Shown in pieces: positions 62,384 to 64,000 of a stretch of 64,000 nt of DNA. The translations under genes and the position numbers were made by a program. The DNA lies in NCBI GenBank assembly GCA_037953745.1, contig JBAKBP010000677.1:62001-126000 (forward strand), read 5' to 3'. The first letter of the stretch is position 1. Every line of letters begins with the position of its first letter. The stretch is from Lithodes maja. Taxonomy: Eukaryota > Arthropoda > Malacostraca > Decapoda > Lithodidae. The notes beneath the pieces are model-generated. The model saw nothing but the letters and a program-made list of their open reading frames with translations, ran no database searches and was not told where the DNA came from.

Positions 62384-64000
62384 GTGGATCAGTGGGTAGT
62401 CCAGCCGGCGAACCCTTGTCTGCTAACTGGGTCGTTCCGGGCGAATCATCGCGCATGGCCTTTAAACACATGGGCGAGGATGGTGGCACGCAAAGGCATC
62501 ACCTGGCAGTGGCTCCGGCGAACTCGCTTACGTCAGCCGACAAAGGCAAAGTTTGTTTCATTAGAGGTGGAGTCACTGATCCAAGAGATGGTGGCCAAGA
62601 ATGTTATCATCCCGGTCCCCCAAAATTACCCAGTTTTTACATCCAAACTTTTTCTGGTACCCAAAAGGGACAGTGTTCAGATGAGGCTGGTCGTAGACCT
62701 GTCTTATCTGAACCTCCATATTCACAACGTATCCTTCCGGATGCTGACAGTGAATCAGATCAGGCTAACACTTCCGCCGGAAGGGTGGATGTGTTCTTTA
62801 GACCTGACGGACGCGTATTGGCACGTCCCGGTAAACAAACGGTTTCAACGTTTTCTAGCGTTAAGAATCATGCATCAGACTTATGTCTTTCAGAGGATGC
62901 CGTTCGGTTTAAACCTAGCACCTCACATATTCACGAAATTAGTCCGGCAAGCCCTGATGCCCTTGTTGCAACAAGGGATCATGATTTTGTGGTATCTAGA
63001 CGACTGGCTGGTGGTGGCGGAGACGGAACAATTATGCATAAGTCATGTCAACATAACATTAACTCATGTAAAAACTCTAGGATTCAAGGTAAACCTGGTA
63101 AAGTCAAACCTTGTTCCCTCACGAGTGGTTCAGTGGATAGGGCTGGTCTGGGACACAGCTGCTCTCACTCTGAGTCAGAGTGTGGACAATCGGAACAGGT
63201 TTCGCAAGAAACTGTTTCTGTTTCTTCACAGTCTGACTACGACACGGAGAGTCTGGGAATCTCTGGTCGGCTCTCTCAACTGGATTCAACTAACTGTAAA
63301 GTTGGGCCGGTTGAAAGTCAAACGTTTAATTTTGGAGGGCAACACATTTTTTCCACAATTGCTGGCGGAAACATTATGGCCCATCCCAAAATTAATACAC
63401 ACCTTACTAGCGGTCTGGGCGAAAAGGGAAACATTGCACTCAGTCATGTCTTGGACCTCTCCTCCGCTGACGGTATGGGTGGACACGGATGCGTCAGGCA
63501 TGATAGGTTGGGGCTTTCAGTCAAACCAAGGGCACCCGGGTCAAGGGCTCTGGTCCTATTCAGAATCCTCCACATAAATGTCAAAGAGTTACTAGTCCCC
63601 TTGTATTTCCTTCAGGCTCACGGCTTTTCTTTGCGGGGCAAATCGATGGCCTTCAGGATGGATAATCTGAATGCGGTTCACTGCGTTCCGAAACAGGGGT
63701 CAACGCGATCTCGGAGGTTGCTAAACGTGTCCGAAAAGATTTTTGTACTAGCCGACAAGCTGGACATTCAGCTTCACGCTTCTTATCTCCCCGGCGTAGC
63801 GAACGTCTGGGCAGACGCTCTATCTCGGAGACAGAGCACAACAGTAGAATGGGCGCTCAAACAAAACATTTTCGACCTAATGATTGCAAAGCCTTACCGT
63901 CCACAAGTGGATCTATTTGCGTCCGAGGAGACTCACAAACTCCCGCTGTACCTAACCCGCCGGACAACCACGCCGGCAGGAGGACCCGACGCACTGGTGA
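62384..64000 (+). pseudogene. DIRS4 reverse transcriptase / RNase H, runs off the window
   Basis: RT is uninterrupted: FTSKLFLVPKRDSVQMRLVV, CSLDLTDAYWHVPVNKRFQR, MPFGLNLAPHIFTKLVRQAL and WYLDDWLVVAETEQ. RNase H begins VWVDTDASGMIGWGF. One base is lost near 63565 (YSE|ILHINVKELL). The other frame then continues through FRMDNLNAVH, VWADALSRR and VDLFASEETHKLPLYLTRR to the edge. It has CAC at the site of the DIRS1 stop, which shows that stop is secondary. The recombinase is beyond the window. Confidence 0.92.

Larger units (their letters stand above)
61593..64000 (+). mobile_element. DIRS4: second copy of the DIRS1 family, cut by the window edge
   Basis: Begins abruptly within Gag at the LINE-A tail and matches DIRS1 from about 35610 onward. 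The front half of the element is not to the left of LINE-A copy 2, so it was lost or rearranged. Confidence 0.88.

Noticed and set aside
1..64000. Viral genes, rRNA, tRNA or prokaryotic operons
   Set aside because: None seen. RT-containing genes have LINE or DIRS architecture without envelope, protease or LTRs, and no cloverleaf or rRNA core was recognised by eye.

Overview
This is a stretch of a large, repeat-choked arthropod genome, most likely a decapod crustacean. The evidence is a pure 18-unit TTAGG (arthropod telomere-type) array, DIRS1-like tyrosine-recombinase retrotransposons (abundant in decapods), CR1-like and RTE LINEs, piggyBac transposons, and an intron-flanked exon of an animal gene. 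There are no operons, ribosome-binding sites, prokaryotic signals, rRNA, tRNA or viral genes that I can see. The species is not determinable from the sequence alone.

The only host coding sequence I can support is one 137-bp exon at 17987-18123 (+) encoding the end of an ENTH domain of the epsinR/CLINT1 (clathrin interactor 1) type, with a good splice acceptor and donor. It sits between transposable elements: a TTAA-ended element stops 22 bp before it and a DIRS element begins 26 bp after it. Practically everything else is mobile DNA.

Layout. 1-752: two 3' ends of one LINE. 954-5972: a 5-kb block bounded by 280-bp inverted repeats, full of TTAGG-like repeats, Helitron-like hairpins, a hAT-like element with an 8-bp target duplication, and a 5'-truncated RTE LINE. 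6373-8141: a pogo/Tigger-type element containing a second one. 8142-17611: a piggyBac element (minus strand) split by a complete 6.3-kb CR1-like LINE, which itself holds two Tigger-type elements and a piggyBac MITE. 17987-18123: the host exon.

From 18150 to about 55.5 kb is a Russian doll. DIRS3 (minus) is interrupted by LINE-B (24243-49212). LINE-B is interrupted by DIRS2 (25639-48421). DIRS2 is interrupted by DIRS1 (31681-44619). DIRS1 is interrupted by an apparently intact piggyBac (38573-42880, 971-aa transposase). Each level is shown by coding or repeat sequence that stops on one side and resumes on the other. DIRS3 also holds an end-to-end chain of three TTAA-flanked elements (50587-55331). 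56424-61592 is a second copy of LINE-A, split by an RTE LINE and a piggyBac MITE. 61593-64000 is the start of a fourth DIRS element that runs off the window.

In function, nearly all genes here are transposition machinery: LINE endonuclease/reverse transcriptase, DIRS Gag, reverse transcriptase/RNase H and tyrosine recombinase, and piggyBac DDD transposase. Most are broken. The piggyBac transposase at 38770-41685 is the one complete gene. Boundaries marked approximate were set by eye from repeated sequence within the window.
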